Positions 32,611 through 41,439 of a stretch of DNA of 64,000 nucleotides are shown in pieces. The stretch is from CAVTRI01 sp963737075 (GTDB taxonomy: Bacteria > Actinomycetota > Acidimicrobiia > Acidimicrobiales > Palsa-688). Made by a program: the position numbers and the translations under genes. Numbering within the stretch: the stretch's first letter is position 1; each line of letters begins with the position of its first letter. Below the pieces are notes generated by a model that was not told the DNA's origin, did not search any database, and saw only the letters and a list, made by a program, of their open reading frames with translations. The DNA is taken from NCBI GenBank assembly GCA_963737075.1, contig CAVTRI010000002.1, forward strand, positions 1,364,001 through 1,428,000. The letters are read 5' to 3'.

Positions 32611-33579
32611 TCAACGGCTGATGCCGAAAGCCGCCAGGACGGACGTGGCCGACGCCGCCTGGCCGAGCGGCGGGAGGCCACTGACGTCGTCGATGGCGCG
32701 CAAGACGCTGTAGTCGTCCATGGCGGCCGCCGCGCGCTTGCCCGGGCTCATCGCTGGGGAGAGCACGAGCAGCGGCGCGGACGACCGCTCGTTACCGTCG
32801 CCGGCTCCCTCGTCCCACGCGATCACCACCGCCAGCCTCCCGGACCGGTAGTCAGGCCCTCCGGTGATGGCCGGCAACCAGTCGCGAAGCCAGGCGTCAG
32901 CTTCGGCGACTGTGCCGTTGTGCATGTCATGGTCGAGATTTGGGGTGACTGTGGTGAACGTCGGGAGCGTCCCGGCGCGCAGGTCGACGGCCAGGGGGCC
33001 CGAGGAAGGCGTGCCCAAGGGCAGGTCTGACGACGCGCAGGCGGGCGCGATGGCGGGGTAATACACGGCCGGGTTGTGCCGGACCGCGTACACGTCGCTG
33101 TTGCCCGGGTCACACGGCTGGGGCATGCTTTCTGCGAACGAGGCCCATGTGTGGCCGGATTGGCTTTCTTGAGAGAAGACTGAGGGGCCAGCGACGACGC
33201 AGGCTCCTCCGGCATTGCAATCGCCGTCGTAGGGGGAGCGGGCGAATGACTCGCCTGAGGTCATCGCCAGATAGTTAGGGAGGGACGGGTGGGTCACCGC
33301 TTCGTAGTTCGTGGCCGACCCGCACGAGGACGCCACCGCGTTGAACGTCGGCGCGTCCGCCGACTTGATGATGTCCTCAGAGTGGTTCTCCTCCCAGATC
33401 ACGAGGATTTTGTCCGGTCGCGCCGTGGGCAGAAATCCGCATAGAGACGATGCGGAGGGTGGGCCCGTTGTGGGTGCGCCGGTACTGGCGGGAGGAGTGA
33501 CCCGGTGGGCGGCGGGGTGACCGCTGGTACAGGCGGCGAGGAGGGCGGACGCCAGGAGGGCCCAGAACGCACGCTTCAT
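32611..33579 (-). CDS. Secreted lipoprotein, phosphoesterase/acid-phosphatase-like
   Basis: 322 residues. MKRAFWALLASALLAACTSG is a lipoprotein signal with lipobox LLAAC (Cys 17), followed by a Thr/Pro/Ser linker. The mature part has KILVIWEENHSEDIIKS (near the start, Glu-Asn-His typical of the phosphoesterase/phospholipase C-like family), THPSLPNYLAMTSG (nucleophile-position Ser/Thr region), FTTVTPNLDHDMHNG and VVIAWDEGAGDG with metal-binding His/Asp positions. It probably cleaves phosphate esters outside the cell. ATG 33579 is the start. It overlaps nothing and is last before the island of low gene density. Confidence 0.8.
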   Translation of the reverse strand: MKRAFWALLASALLAACTSGHPAAHRVTPPASTGAPTTGPPSASSLCGFLPTARPDKILVIWEENHSEDIIKSADAPTFNAVASSCGSATNYEAVTHPSLPNYLAMTSGESFARSPYDGDCNAGGACVVAGPSVFSQESQSGHTWASFAESMPQPCDPGNSDVYAVRHNPAVYYPAIAPACASSDLPLGTPSSGPLAVDLRAGTLPTFTTVTPNLDHDMHNGTVAEADAWLRDWLPAITGGPDYRSGRLAVVIAWDEGAGDGNERSSAPLLVLSPAMSPGKRAAAAMDDYSVLRAIDDVSGLPPLGQAASATSVLAAFGISR

Positions 33580-34801
33580 CGGTTCGTCACGTCCCCCACA
33601 CGTCCCTACGATACGCTCGCATGATCGAGAACTGTCCGCGTCTGAGTAGGGACGACGGGTTCTGATCCTGGTTCGGCAGACGGCTGCGCCAGGTGACTCC
33701 ACCGGAGTGGAACAGGACTCGAAGCCGCCGACGCGCTAGAACGGCCGCGCGGCTCGAGCCGTTCCGATCAGGTGAACAGCAGTTTCGGATCGGTGTCGAT
33801 CAAGACCTCCGCCTCCAGATCAACCATGCCGGTAGTGAACAGGGCCGAGTGCGCCCGGTTGGCTTGAGTCAGGAAGTCTCTTCCACGTCGAGCTGGTCAA
33901 CCGGAGCGACCCGGGCAGGGTCGTCGACCAGCGGCGTTCCATGCTCGAATAGGTGGCGGCCGGCGCTTTTCGTCGCGTTCGTATGTCGAAAACGGCTCGC
34001 CCTTCTCCCGCGCGGGCAGCGGCCGGCTGCCCCTCGCGGTCCGCCCGCGCGGGAGAGTGAGGCGAGCGGGGGCGGCCAAAGCGGTGGTCGGTGCCGAGAA
34101 CACCGTCCGGCCTGGCCGCCGCGCCCGTGGGCCCGCCACCAGCTCGCGGCATTGCATAAGGGGGCGAGGATCGTCCCCGGAGCCCGAAACGAAGCCGTCC
34201 CGGTCACCGCGCTGAGCCTGTCCGCGGTCACAACGGGCGCTGCTTCCCTTGTATGACGCTGGTCCCACATGACCGAATCGAGCCTCGCGCCTGCCCCGAG
34301 AAAGGCCCGAAACTTGAAGCGTGCTTGCAGAGCGAGGGGCGACGGAAGGTGCAAACCCGATGCTGCGGATCGCTCCGCGCCCGGACGAGCAAACGAACTT
34401 TGGTCGCCAGCATAGATACAAATCGGGGCTCAGCGCACGGGGACCGTTAGGTACGTCGGTGTTATCGACCGTCAACTCGATGTCATGTGTACTGCACGTG
34501 ACCGACACTGGGTCCCTTCCCGGCGGTTAACACGGTGAGAGTGGGCTTTGGACCGACGGTAGCTTGGCTGCGTTGGGCGGTAGAACCTCCAGATGGGTTG
34601 TTTCTCGGTATACCTAATTTGAGGTAGGAGGACCGTAAAGCGGTCGTGCTGGCGGCGGTCATGTACCCCGCACGGGGTCGTTCGCGCGTGTATAGCGGGC
34701 GGTTGTTGGATCGCTAAGAGCTGTGCGAGGACCGACGCCGTCTCGCATTGGTCGTGTCTGGCACAGTTTCCAGGGTGATTTCAGCGCTCCTTAGGATGAG
34801 C
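33580..34801. other. 1.2-kb stretch without a convincing gene
   Basis: Short open frames exist on both strands but none has recognisable domains or good start context. Two short hairpins lie close together: GACCG/CGGTC at about 34630-34644 and the palindrome ACCCCGCACGGGGT at about 34678. The minus-strand end of one frame (HLFEHGTPLVDDPARVAPVDQL) could be the remnant of a decayed protein. An unannotated small RNA is possible; nothing matches a known class by eye. Confidence 0.5.
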
Positions 34802-35608
34802 TCATGGTGCAACCTGCGAGTTGGGCGGGTCGCGCCAGGGCATCAGACCGACGCGGGACGCGATGGCTACCGCCTCGAGCTGGCTGTGGGCGCCGAGCTT
34901 GCGGAGCACATTTTTGACGTGCCCGCGAGCCGTGTAGACGCTGACGAAGAGCCGTTTCGCGATCACAGAGGGACTGAGACCTTCGGCAAGCAGGGCCAAG
35001 ACCTCGAGTTCTCGTCGCGTTAACGTCACGGCTGCGTTGTCAGCCAGCGCTCGGTCTGCTTCACGATTGCGCGCCGCTAACGAGGACGCTCCCACCAAGA
35101 TGGCGGCGGTCGTGTCGGCTCGGACGGCCCCGATGAGGTCGCGTAGCCCGATGTCGAGCGGCAGGCAGGCGACAACTCCTGCCGCCGCAGCGTGAGCCAA
35201 CATGGGAACGGTCGGCTGCTCGCTTAGGATCACGACTCTGAGCGTGTTGGCGGCGCGCCTGAGCCGGGTGATGCTCTCGAGCATGTCTTTCTCTATATGC
35301 GACGCGTAGACGACGACAACATCCGGTTGATGGACCTCGACGACACGGCACATTTCCTCTTCATTGCTGGCGACCCCGACCGCCTCCAGGTCGTGTGGCG
35401 CGTTGAGCGCAACCGCGAGGGCCTCGATGATCGTGGCTGGTGTACCCAAGACGGCAACTCGCCGGCGATTGGGCTCCCGGATCAGACGGTTGCGGTCTAC
35501 GTCGCCATTCCCTGACGGCGCCCGATTCCTTTCCCTCAGATCGGATTCCGAGTCGGTCCGGAGTCGGAAAGGGTTGCTGCGGTTCTTTTCATAAGGGGCC
35601 GCGGTCAT
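34802..35608 (-). CDS. LuxR/NarL-family regulator with atypical receiver domain
   Basis: 268 residues. Residues ~50-165 have the receiver fold (RRVAVLGTPATIIEALAVALNAP...PDVVVVYASHIEKDM...LRVVILSEQ...GVVACLPLDIGLRDLIGAVR). The phosphoacceptor Asp is Tyr (VVVVYAS), the acidic pair is absent and the conserved Lys is Leu, so it cannot be controlled by ordinary phosphorylation. The C-terminus is a normal LuxR helix-turn-helix: LTRRELEVLALLAEGLSPSVIAKRLFVSVYTARGHVKNVLRKLGAHSQLEAV. ATG 35608 overlaps the LysM stop (ATGA). It probably regulates the surface-protein locus upstream. Confidence 0.85.
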   Translation of the reverse strand: MTAAPYEKNRSNPFRLRTDSESDLRERNRAPSGNGDVDRNRLIREPNRRRVAVLGTPATIIEALAVALNAPHDLEAVGVASNEEEMCRVVEVHQPDVVVVYASHIEKDMLESITRLRRAANTLRVVILSEQPTVPMLAHAAAAGVVACLPLDIGLRDLIGAVRADTTAAILVGASSLAARNREADRALADNAAVTLTRRELEVLALLAEGLSPSVIAKRLFVSVYTARGHVKNVLRKLGAHSQLEAVAIASRVGLMPWRDPPNSQVAP

Positions 35609-36156
35609 GCCGGAGACCCCCCGCTCGCACCGGAGGTGGAAACGCCGACCAAGCCGACAGCGCCAGCCGGAAACTCGAGCGTCCACCCCGGATAAATGAG
35701 ATTGGGGTTCAGGAGCTCGTGACCGCCGGGCTCGGCTCGACCCCGGTTGAGCTCGTACAGCTGATACCACCGTAGGGGGGTGCCGAGATGAGTCGCGGCG
35801 AGCTGCCACAAGCTGTCGTGCGGCTGGATGACATAAGTGAGCGTCGTCGGGACCGATGGCGGTGCCACCGGCGCCGTGGTTCCAGGTGCGGGACTGACCC
35901 TGGGCGCCGGTAGGGGCGCCGACGGGACGAGGTCCGCGGGTGTCGTGGCGGGAGCAGCCGAGAATGGGATCTCAGGCGCCGCCGGGATACCGGGCACCGG
36001 TGGGGCGGCCGGAACGTTAGCTGGTGATTGCTGGTGGGCGGTGGGAGAGGCTGAAGGCGTAGTGCGGCCAAGGACGGCGTACTGCAGCAGCCCGATCCCC
36101 AGCACCACAGCCGCCATGGCTGCCAGGACCCAGCCGAGTTTTGTCGTGCGATCCAC
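35605..36156 (-). CDS. Membrane-anchored LysM-domain protein
   Basis: 183 residues. Residues ~8-30 form one membrane helix (LGWVLAAMAAVVLGIGLLQYAV), 35-105 a Pro/Ala/Ser linker, and 107-163 a LysM-like peptidoglycan-binding domain: TYVIQPHDSLWQLAATHLGTPLRWYQLYELN...LIYPGWTLEFP. It would anchor in the membrane and touch the cell wall. It lies 159 bp downstream of the giant repeat protein gene and overlaps the regulator by four bases, so the three look like one operon with a wall-related job. Confidence 0.85.
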   Translation of the reverse strand: MDRTTKLGWVLAAMAAVVLGIGLLQYAVLGRTTPSASPTAHQQSPANVPAAPPVPGIPAAPEIPFSAAPATTPADLVPSAPLPAPRVSPAPGTTAPVAPPSVPTTLTYVIQPHDSLWQLAATHLGTPLRWYQLYELNRGRAEPGGHELLNPNLIYPGWTLEFPAGAVGLVGVSTSGASGGSPA

Positions 36157-36315
36157 GTGTTCGTCTCCTAAGAACGGTGTCGTGTTGGCGAGGCCCAGCT
36201 GGGCGAGGCTGGGCGACCGCTTCGTGTTCGCCGCGACAGGAGCGCGACGGTGCGGTCAAGCCGCAGCGCCGCGCGCTCGCGCCACGCCGCCGGCCAGCCC
36301 TGGAGACGAGGAGAG

Positions 36316-39300
36316 CTAGCCGGGCCGCTCGAGGAGCGTAAGGAGACGCACCGGCAAATACCCGGAGATTTCAGGGTCCAGCCGGGATGAAGGCCACGCT
36401 CCAAGGAGGGAGTTCTCGGGCCCTAGCGTCAGAGGAAGACTATGAGAGAAAGAGCTGCCCCCACCGCCTGCGGATCCCGGTGCCGGAACTGGCGGGACGC
36501 CCTCGGGGCCGCCCGAAGGTGCCGGAAGCCCGGGAACAGGGGAAGGCCGGGCTGAGGTATCAGGAGCGTTCGGCCGCTCGCCGGTGACCAGATGGGCCGA
36601 GGAGATCGTGAGGGCTGCTGTCGCCCTTGACGATGCTGGCGTTGCAGCGGCCAACGTCGGAGCCGTTTGAGCCATGGTGGAGGGCAACTGCCCGCTCACA
36701 GTCGGAACGTTTGTCGTCACGGCGGTGGCGGCTGTCGGAGCCGCGCTGGGTGCGGTGATTGTCGGTGAACTCCCCATCGGGAGCGACACCTGCTGCAGGG
36801 AGTTCGGCGACTGCGGTCGTCCAGCCAGTAGGGGGAGGCTCACCGACGGGAGGCTGATGGTCGGGGTGCTCACTGAGGGGAGGCTGACGGTGGGGAGGCT
36901 GACGGTGGGGAGGCTGACGGTGGGGAGGCTGACGGTGGGGAGGCTGACGGTGGGGAGGCTGACGGTGGGGAGGGTGACGGTGGGGAGGCTGACGGTGGGG
37001 AGGCTGACGGTGGGGAGGCTGACGGTGGGGAGGGCTGTGACGGTGGGGAGGCTGACGGTGGGGAGGCTGACGGTGGGGAGGCTGACGGTGGGGAGGGTGA
37101 CGGCTGGGAGGCTGACCGAGGGGAGGCTGACGGTCGGGGTGCTCACCGAGGGGAGGGTGACGGCTGGGAGGCTGACCGAGGGGAGGCTGACGGTCGGGGT
37201 GCTCACCGAGGGGAGGGTGACGGCTGGGAGGCTGACCGAGGGGAGGCTGACGGTCGGGGTGCTCACCGAGGGGAGGGTGACGGCTGGGAGGCTGACCGAG
37301 GGGAGGCTGACGGTCGGGGTGCTCACCGAGGGGAGGGTGACGGCTGGGAGGCTGACCGAGGGGAGGCTGACGGTCGGGGTGCTCACCGAGGGGAGGGTGA
37401 CGGCTGGGAGGCTGACCGAGGGGAGGCTGACGGTCGGGGTGCTCACCGAGGGGAGGGTGACGGCTGGGAGGCTGACCGAGGGGAGGCTGACGGTCGGGGT
37501 GCTCACCGAGGGGAGGGTGACGGCTGGGAGGCTGACCGAGGGGAGGCTGACGGTCGGGGTGCTCACCGAGGGGAGGGTGACGGCTGGGAGGCTGACCGAG
37601 GGGAGGCTGACGGTCGGGGTGCTCACCGAGGGGAGGGTGACGGCTGGGAGGCTGACCGAGGGGAGGCTGACGGTCGGGGTGCTCACCGAGGGGAGGGTGA
37701 CGGCTGGGAGGCTGACCGAGGGGAGGCTGACGGTCGGGGTGCTCACCGAGGGGAGGGTGACGGCCGGGGTGGTGACGGCCGGGGTGCTCACCGAGGGGAC
37801 GCTGACCGGCGGGAGGCCGACGGCCGGGACGCTGACGGCCGGGGTGGTGACGGCCGGGGTGCTCACCGAGGGGAGGCCGACGGCCGGGACGCTGACGGCC
37901 GGGGTGGTGACGGCCGGGGTGGTGACGGCCGGGACGCTGACGGCCGGGACGCTGACGGCCGGGGTGGTGACGGCCGGGGTGGTGACGGCCGGGACGCTGA
38001 CGGCCGGGGTGGTGACGGCCGGGGTGGTGACGGCCGGGGTGCTCACCGAGGGGAGGCTGACCGGCGGGAGGCCCACGGACGGGTCGCTGACGGCGGGGGT
38101 GGTGACGGCCGGGACGCTGACGGCTGGGGTGGTGACGGCCGGGACGCTGACGGCTGGGGTGGTGACAGTTGGGGTGCTCACCGAGGGGAGGCTGACGGCC
38201 GGGGTGCTCACCGAGGGGACGCTGACGGCCGGGGTGGTGACGGCCGGGGTGGTGACGGCCGGGGTGCTCACCGAGGGGAGGCTGACCGTCGGGAGGCTGA
38301 CCGTCGGGAGGCCCACGGACGGGTCGCTGACCGCGGGGGCGGTGACGGCCGGGACGCTGACCGCCGGGGTCGGCGTTGTGCTGGCGACCGGAATGTTCGC
38401 GATCTGGCTGGTGGTAGAGGCCGGCGTTGTGGTCGCGACCGGCGAGCTAACGGCTGTGGTGGTTGGCGTTGTGCTGGCGACCGGAATGTTCGCGGTCTGA
38501 GTGGTGGTAGAGGCCGGCGTTGCGGTCGCGGCCGGCGAGCTAACGGCTGTGGTGGTTGGCGTGGTGGCGGCTGGGGTCGTTGTCGCCGCGGGGGTCGGCG
38601 TGGTGGCGACCGAGGTCGTTGTCGCCGGGTTGGTTGACGTGGTGGCGGCGGTCGGGGTCGTTGCCGCCGGGATCGTCGGTGTGGTGACGGAGAGGGGCAT
38701 TGACGCCGACCTGGTGGCGGCCGGGGTGGTCGGCGTGGTCACGGCTGGGGTGGTCGGCGTGGCGGCGACCGGGGTCCTTGTCGCCGCGGGGGTCGGCGTG
38801 GTGGCGGCTGGGGTCGTTGCCGCCGGGATGGTGGGTGTGGTGATAGAGAGGGGCGTTGACGCCGGCCTTGTGACGGCCGGGGTGGTCGGCGTGGTGACGG
38901 CTGGGGTGGTCGGCGTGGTGACGGCCGGGGTGGTCGGCGTGGTGACGGCTGGGGTCGTCGGCGTGGTGACGGCCGGTGTGGTCGGCGTGGTGACGGCTGG
39001 GGTGGTCGGCGTGGTGACGGCCGGTGTGGTCGGCGTGGTGACGGCTGGGGTGGTCGGCGTGGTGACGGCTGGTGTGGTCGGCGTGGTGACGGCTGGTGTG
39101 GTCGGCGTGGTGACGGCTGGGGTGGTCGGCGTGGTGACGGCTGGTGTGGTCGGCGTGGTGACGGCTGGTGTGGTCGGCGTGGTGACGGCCGGTGTGGTCG
39201 GCGTGGTGACGGCTGGGGTGGTGGCGGCGACCGGCGTGCTAACGGCCGGCGTGGTGGTGGCCGACGTGGTGACGGCTGGCGCGGTGATGGCGGGGGTGGC

Positions 39301-39489
39301 GACCGTGTTGAGGGTCGTCGCCGCACCTGAGACCGCCGAATTGAGGGGGCTGAGTGTGTCAGCGGCAGCTGTAGCGGGTCGCCAGGCGTGAGCGAGAAGC
39401 CAAATCAATACGGCTCCACCGAGGAGTAAGAGCGCGCCAAGAGCCCCTCGCCGAACTCCCTCTCGCACCCTCCTCCCTACGTAGCCCAA
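36316..39489 (-). CDS. Giant Thr/Pro/Val/Ser repeat surface protein
   Basis: 1057 residues, exported and almost entirely repetitive. Residues ~16-45 are a signal/membrane segment (LGALLLLGGAVLIWLLAHAW, then ATAAA as a cleavage-like site). Residues ~90-205 are about 14 copies of TPTTPAVT (24-bp DNA unit). Then come irregular TTP/TPA stretches and VTTPAVSVPAV units, about 11 perfect copies of VTLPSVSTPTVSLPSVSLPA (60-bp unit, roughly 580-800), then about 15 copies of VSLPT. The last ~150 residues are less repetitive (GSAGGGGSSFSHSLPLTLG) with no LPXTG or membrane helix. Start TTG 39489 has AGGAAG six bases upstream. Composition suggests an extended, probably O-mannosylated wall stalk. Long open frames on the other strand are repeat artefacts. 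Confidence 0.8.
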   Translation of the reverse strand: MGYVGRRVREGVRRGALGALLLLGGAVLIWLLAHAWRPATAAADTLSPLNSAVSGAATTLNTVATPAITAPAVTTSATTTPAVSTPVAATTPAVTTPTTPAVTTPTTPAVTTPTTPAVTTPTTPAVTTPTTPAVTTPTTPAVTTPTTPAVTTPTTPAVTTPTTPAVTTPTTPAVTTPTTPAVTTPTTPAVTTPTTPAVTTPTTPAVTRPASTPLSITTPTIPAATTPAATTPTPAATRTPVAATPTTPAVTTPTTPAATRSASMPLSVTTPTIPAATTPTAATTSTNPATTTSVATTPTPAATTTPAATTPTTTAVSSPAATATPASTTTQTANIPVASTTPTTTAVSSPVATTTPASTTSQIANIPVASTTPTPAVSVPAVTAPAVSDPSVGLPTVSLPTVSLPSVSTPAVTTPAVTTPAVSVPSVSTPAVSLPSVSTPTVTTPAVSVPAVTTPAVSVPAVTTPAVSDPSVGLPPVSLPSVSTPAVTTPAVTTPAVSVPAVTTPAVTTPAVSVPAVSVPAVTTPAVTTPAVSVPAVGLPSVSTPAVTTPAVSVPAVGLPPVSVPSVSTPAVTTPAVTLPSVSTPTVSLPSVSLPAVTLPSVSTPTVSLPSVSLPAVTLPSVSTPTVSLPSVSLPAVTLPSVSTPTVSLPSVSLPAVTLPSVSTPTVSLPSVSLPAVTLPSVSTPTVSLPSVSLPAVTLPSVSTPTVSLPSVSLPAVTLPSVSTPTVSLPSVSLPAVTLPSVSTPTVSLPSVSLPAVTLPSVSTPTVSLPSVSLPAVTLPSVSTPTVSLPSVSLPAVTLPTVSLPTVSLPTVSLPTVTALPTVSLPTVSLPTVSLPTVTLPTVSLPTVSLPTVSLPTVSLPTVSLPTVSLPSVSTPTISLPSVSLPLLAGRPQSPNSLQQVSLPMGSSPTITAPSAAPTAATAVTTNVPTVSGQLPSTMAQTAPTLAAATPASSRATAALTISSAHLVTGERPNAPDTSARPSPVPGLPAPSGGPEGVPPVPAPGSAGGGGSSFSHSLPLTLGPENSLLGAWPSSRLDPEISGYLPVRLLTLLERPG
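36880..37098. repeat. 15-bp tandem repeat array (VSLPT)
   Basis: The unit gaggctgacggtggg, as read on the plus strand, runs about 14 times with small changes (gagggtgacggtggg) and one 3-bp insertion near 37032. It encodes VSLPT on the minus strand. Confidence 0.9.
37091..37764. repeat. 60-bp perfect tandem repeat array
   Basis: The 60-bp unit beginning gctcaccgaggggagggtga at 37141 is repeated ten times without a single change (37141-37740), with partial copies on both sides (from 37091 and to about 37764). It encodes a 20-residue unit. Complete identity means very recent expansion, active homogenisation, or assembly collapse/expansion; the true copy number may differ. Confidence 0.95.
38872..39220. 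repeat. 24-bp tandem repeat array (TPTTPAVT)
   Basis: About 14 copies of a 24-bp unit containing ggcgtggtgacggc, at exact 24-bp spacing from 38888 to 39200, differing mainly at third codon positions (ccggtg/ctggggtg). Unlike the 60-bp array these copies have diverged by silent changes, so the protein sequence is under selection. Confidence 0.9.
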
Positions 39490-39880
39490 GGTCTTCCTCG
39501 CTCAGATCGACGCATCCGACGCTGGATACGCCCCACTGGACAGTCGACACCTCTGTGCTGCTCTGAAGGTTCTTTACCCGGAATCCGACCGTGACGAGAA
39601 AATTTTTCTGAGAACACGGCCCAAATTGGGGGCGACAATAGGATGGATCTGGACAAATAGTACGACCGTGCCCGGTGGCACCCCGGAGATCATCGCTTGG
39701 GAGGTGCCCGATGACACCACGACTTGCAGTAGCTGTTTGACAACTTGCGGTAGCTGTTTGACAGCAGACAGTGGTTGAGCGTGGGCCTCGTGGGGCTCGC
39801 CGCTAACCTAGACATTGCGGGTTGGAGCACGGATGCCCCCAGTATGGGTGCTACCTCTCATTAGGTCCCGAGGAACCCAG
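39490..39880. other. 391-bp intergenic region with a 21-bp direct repeat
   Basis: No gene seen. It must hold the promoter of the giant repeat gene. It contains acttgcagtagctgtttgac in two adjacent 21-bp copies (39722-39742, 39743-39763; one mismatch), each ending in a -35-like TTGACA, and an A/T-rich stretch (aaaatttttct, ~39598) unusual for this genome. Confidence 0.5.
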
Positions 39881-40222
39881 TTATGGGGCTTGGCTCCCCT
39901 CTGGAGTGCCACTGATGCTGTCATCAGCGGCACGCGGTCCCCGCCCAGATGTCCGCCGTGACACCGCCTGCCCAAGCTCGGAGGGGTCGATCTCTAGCAA
40001 CGGAGCTACATCGGCCACCCCAAAGCCGAGCTGCTCAAGCTCGGATAGCGCTGCCATAAGCGCATCGTTCGCGCGCGCAACCGCGGCTTCAGCGGTCGAT
40101 CGACTGGCGAGCGCGTTGCCTGCTTCGACGATTAGTCTCTCTTCCCGCAACCGTCGATCGCGTAGTCGAACCGCGATCTCGCGACGGGATTGGCTATTTG
40201 GGTTAGCGCGGCGCGGGCTCAT
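39881..40222 (-). CDS. Small hypothetical protein, possible helix-turn-helix
   Basis: 113 residues from ATG 40222. SRREIAVRLRDRRLREERLIVEAGNALASRSTAEAAVARANDALMAALSELEQLGFGVADVAPLLEIDPSELGQAVSRR: a long charged helical segment followed by a helix-turn-helix-like stretch (LGFGVADVAPLLEIDPSELGQA), a layout common in uncharacterised small actinobacterial DNA-binding proteins. No named family recognised. It is alone on this stretch, upstream of the repeat-protein promoter region and on the same strand. Confidence 0.55.
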   Translation of the reverse strand: MSPRRANPNSQSRREIAVRLRDRRLREERLIVEAGNALASRSTAEAAVARANDALMAALSELEQLGFGVADVAPLLEIDPSELGQAVSRRTSGRGPRAADDSISGTPEGSQAP

Positions 40223-41222
40223 GGGAGTGAGCGTAGCGGCTCTTACTGAGGTGCAAAAGGGGTCATGAAGCAACACCTCGAAGCGACCTCAAGACAACGG
40301 CGAGTTGTCTGGACCATCGGCCGAACAGGTCCTCCCGGAGGACTGTTCTGGATGTCGATCGACCGTAGTCAGCGGCGAGGGCGGCGCCGAAGTGGCTCCC
40401 ATCTCAGGGGGGTAGCTGCGAGGCGGTTGCCATGGTCAAGAGCTGATTTGTAGGCCCATGGGACGGCTCGCTACTCGCCTATACATCAACGTATCCACCA
40501 CCAAGGAGGCTATCGAACCGCCCTGAACTAACCGTTGCCAGCTCCTAGTCAGGACGGCCGCGACACCGGGTCCATCTTCGTCGCCTGTGGAAAAGTTCCC
40601 AATCGCCGCGGTCGAAGATGTCGAATCGAAGCAACACACACGGGTTTGCAGCACCGCGAACGCACATCGGGGTACCGGAGCGGAGCAGACATACGCTTAT
40701 AACTGGCTCGGGAACGGGCGGAATGACCATCGCTCCTAGCCGCGATGTGATCCCGAAACAGGCTCCAGTCAGGGTTCTAGCAACTCCTGCTGGGTGACAT
40801 TCGGGCCCCTAAGATGGCGGATGGATGCACGCAGGAGCCATGCCAGATCGATCTCAGTCGTCGACGTACGGGACAAATCCAGGTAACCGATTGGTGGATG
40901 TCGTGCCACGAGGCGCGTGTCGCGGGCCGGGCAGTAAGCGGCTCGAGCGATTTGCTCGACCCAAGCCGCATTGACCTCCGCCGTCAAGGGTCTGGATCGA
41001 GCTCCTCCGACGGGTGCAGCGAGCGGCCATTGGCAACGACGCCCACGCCGACGCCGCCATCAGCATCCACGCTGACGGGGGACCTGTGAACGGACAGGAA
41101 TGGGGTTGGCGTGCGCCGGTGCGGCTCGAATAGATGGAGCAGCGGGTCATGACCGGGGCTGCAGAAGGAGGCAAACCGAGCGCTGGCGCGACCAGTGACC
41201 GCAGCCCGCGTCGAAGGGACGG
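40223..41222. other. 1-kb region with no clear gene
   Basis: Lower GC than the metabolic blocks and interrupted in all frames except short ones. The one frame that reads like protein is listed at 40769-40987. No tRNA or known RNA recognised. Confidence 0.5.
40769..40987 (-). CDS. Possible small protein or gene remnant
   Basis: 72 residues from a TTG (LTAEVNAAWVEQIARAAY...LDLSRTSTTEIDLAWLLRASIRHLRGPNVTQQELLEP). Composition is protein-like, but there is no good start, ribosome site or known domain, and the surroundings are non-coding. Confidence 0.25.
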   Translation of the reverse strand: MTAEVNAAWVEQIARAAYCPARDTRLVARHPPIGYLDLSRTSTTEIDLAWLLRASIRHLRGPNVTQQELLEP

Positions 41223-41334
41223 GAACATTCGCGAGTTGTTTGGCGGCCTCGGCGAACCCTTTCGAGTTATCGCGCGTATACGAGCGATTACTCGTCGAAG
41301 TTAACACCGCGCCGCAAACAACTCGTCGAGGTTC
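41223..41334. repeat. 112-bp nested four-arm palindrome, copy 2
   Basis: Outer arms gaacattcgcgagttgtttg (41223-41242) and caaacaactcgtcgaggttc (41315-41334) pair, enclosing an inner palindrome from gcgaaccctttcgagttatc, central TATA (41277-41280), to the complement ending near 41303. Same length, order, central TATA and arm motifs as 2588-2699, with changes in both arms, so pairing is kept although bases differ. Confidence 0.8.
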
Positions 41335-41439
41335 GTCAAGAAACGTCGGCTAGTACCTCCGCGACCGGCCGCGGCTCAACCCAAGAACGTACCCCCCGAC
41401 CCAAGAACGAACCCGGCGACAAGGCCCCGGAACGAGGGC

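Noticed and set aside
33693..34508. Overlapping open frames on both strands in the 33.6-34.8 kb region
   Set aside because: No domains, no ribosome sites, codon use unlike neighbours; treated as non-coding.
34500..34800. Possible riboswitch or structured RNA upstream of the wall locus (for example a c-di-AMP type, given the LysM gene)
   Set aside because: Only two short hairpins; conserved riboswitch core motifs are not seen, and the LysM gene is on the other strand and not directly downstream.
37091..37764. Possible CRISPR array
   Set aside because: The 60-bp units are contiguous with no unique spacers and lie within a coding sequence; no cas genes nearby.
36674..39391. Long plus-strand open frames (608 and 296 codons) made of LTVGRLTEGR- and VVGVVTAG-type repeats
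   Set aside because: They are the mirror of the minus-strand repeat gene: repeat units that are multiples of three keep all frames open. Only the minus frame has a signal sequence, a ribosome site and a non-repeat C-terminus.
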